A stretch of 5,049 nt of DNA from positions 1 through 5,049 of the forward strand of contig PXDR01000277.1 in the NCBI GenBank assembly GCA_003566335.1, given 5' to 3'. This document shows, piece by piece, positions 4,980 through 5,049 of the stretch (the first letter of the stretch is position 1; every line of letters starts with the position of its first letter). Both the position numbers and the translations under genes were made by a program. The notes beneath the pieces were generated by a model. That model was not told the DNA's origin and ran no database searches. It saw only the letters and a list, made by a program, of their open reading frames with translations. The DNA is from Cyanobacteria bacterium T3Sed10_344R1 (GTDB lineage: Bacteria > Cyanobacteriota > Cyanobacteriia > Phormidesmidales > Phormidesmidaceae).

Positions 4980-5049
4980 CCCCCTTAACCCCCCCTTGGT
5001 AAGGGGGGAAACTCTAGTCCTCCCCCTTACCAAGGGGGAGTTAGAGGGG
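4980..5049. repeat. C/G-rich palindromic intergenic element, truncated by the window edge
   Basis: Two hairpins lie side by side. CCCCCCTT-GGT-AAGGGGGG occupies 4990-5008 and CTCCCCCTT-ACC-AAGGGGGAG occupies 5020-5040. Their cores are reverse complements of each other, so the whole stretch is also a larger inverted repeat: 4980-5008 against 5021-5049, about 25 of 28 aligned positions, around a centre containing CTCTAG. The right arm reaches the window edge and may continue. The form resembles REP or MITE-like elements common between cyanobacterial genes; it contains no coding sequence. It could also act as a terminator or transcript-protecting stem. Confidence 0.75.

Overview
The window looks like chromosomal DNA from a cyanobacterium, probably a filamentous or Leptolyngbya-like lineage with moderately high GC, although the genus cannot be fixed from sequence alone. 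The main evidence is five exact copies of the cyanobacterial HIP1 octamer GCGATCGC in 5 kb (182, 287, 1308, 1839, 3809), against roughly 0.1 expected by chance. Supporting evidence is a Pho box in the SphR style, a heptanucleotide tandem repeat and a C/G-rich palindromic intergenic element. All four genes are on the + strand.

Layout. (1) Positions 2-844 hold the 3' part of a gene that enters from the left: a coiled coil, then about four membrane helices, then two C-terminal zinc ribbons; its function is unknown. A 12-bp perfect hairpin (880-909) follows. (2) A new promoter (928-956) and a good ribosome binding site lead to an ETHE1-type persulfide dioxygenase (990-1688). (3) After a 115-bp gap carrying four phased 11-bp tandem repeats comes a SulP-family anion transporter with a C-terminal STAS domain (1804-3570). 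(4) A 357-bp intergenic region holds five 11-bp-spaced Pho-box-like units and a structured leader. It is followed by a PhnD-family lipoprotein, the binding protein of a phosphonate/phosphite/phosphate ABC transporter (3928-4833). (5) The last 216 bp contain no gene: they hold an inverted repeat, a heptamer tandem repeat and a C/G-rich palindromic element that runs off the right edge.

How the genes may work together. The dioxygenase oxidises glutathione persulfide to sulfite and glutathione, and the next gene encodes an oxyanion transporter, so the pair reads as a sulfide-detoxification unit in which SulP may move the sulfite or sulfate formed. This is inference from adjacency. The PhnD-like protein has its own regulatory region and is probably induced by phosphate starvation. 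No permease (phnE) or ATPase (phnC) gene follows it in the window, so it either works as an orphan binding protein or is served by a transporter encoded elsewhere.

The most informative non-coding signals are the Pho box, the 11-bp array before sulP, and a possible leader switch in which one arm of a hairpin is also complementary to the phnD ribosome binding site. I did not find a clearly new multi-gene system.
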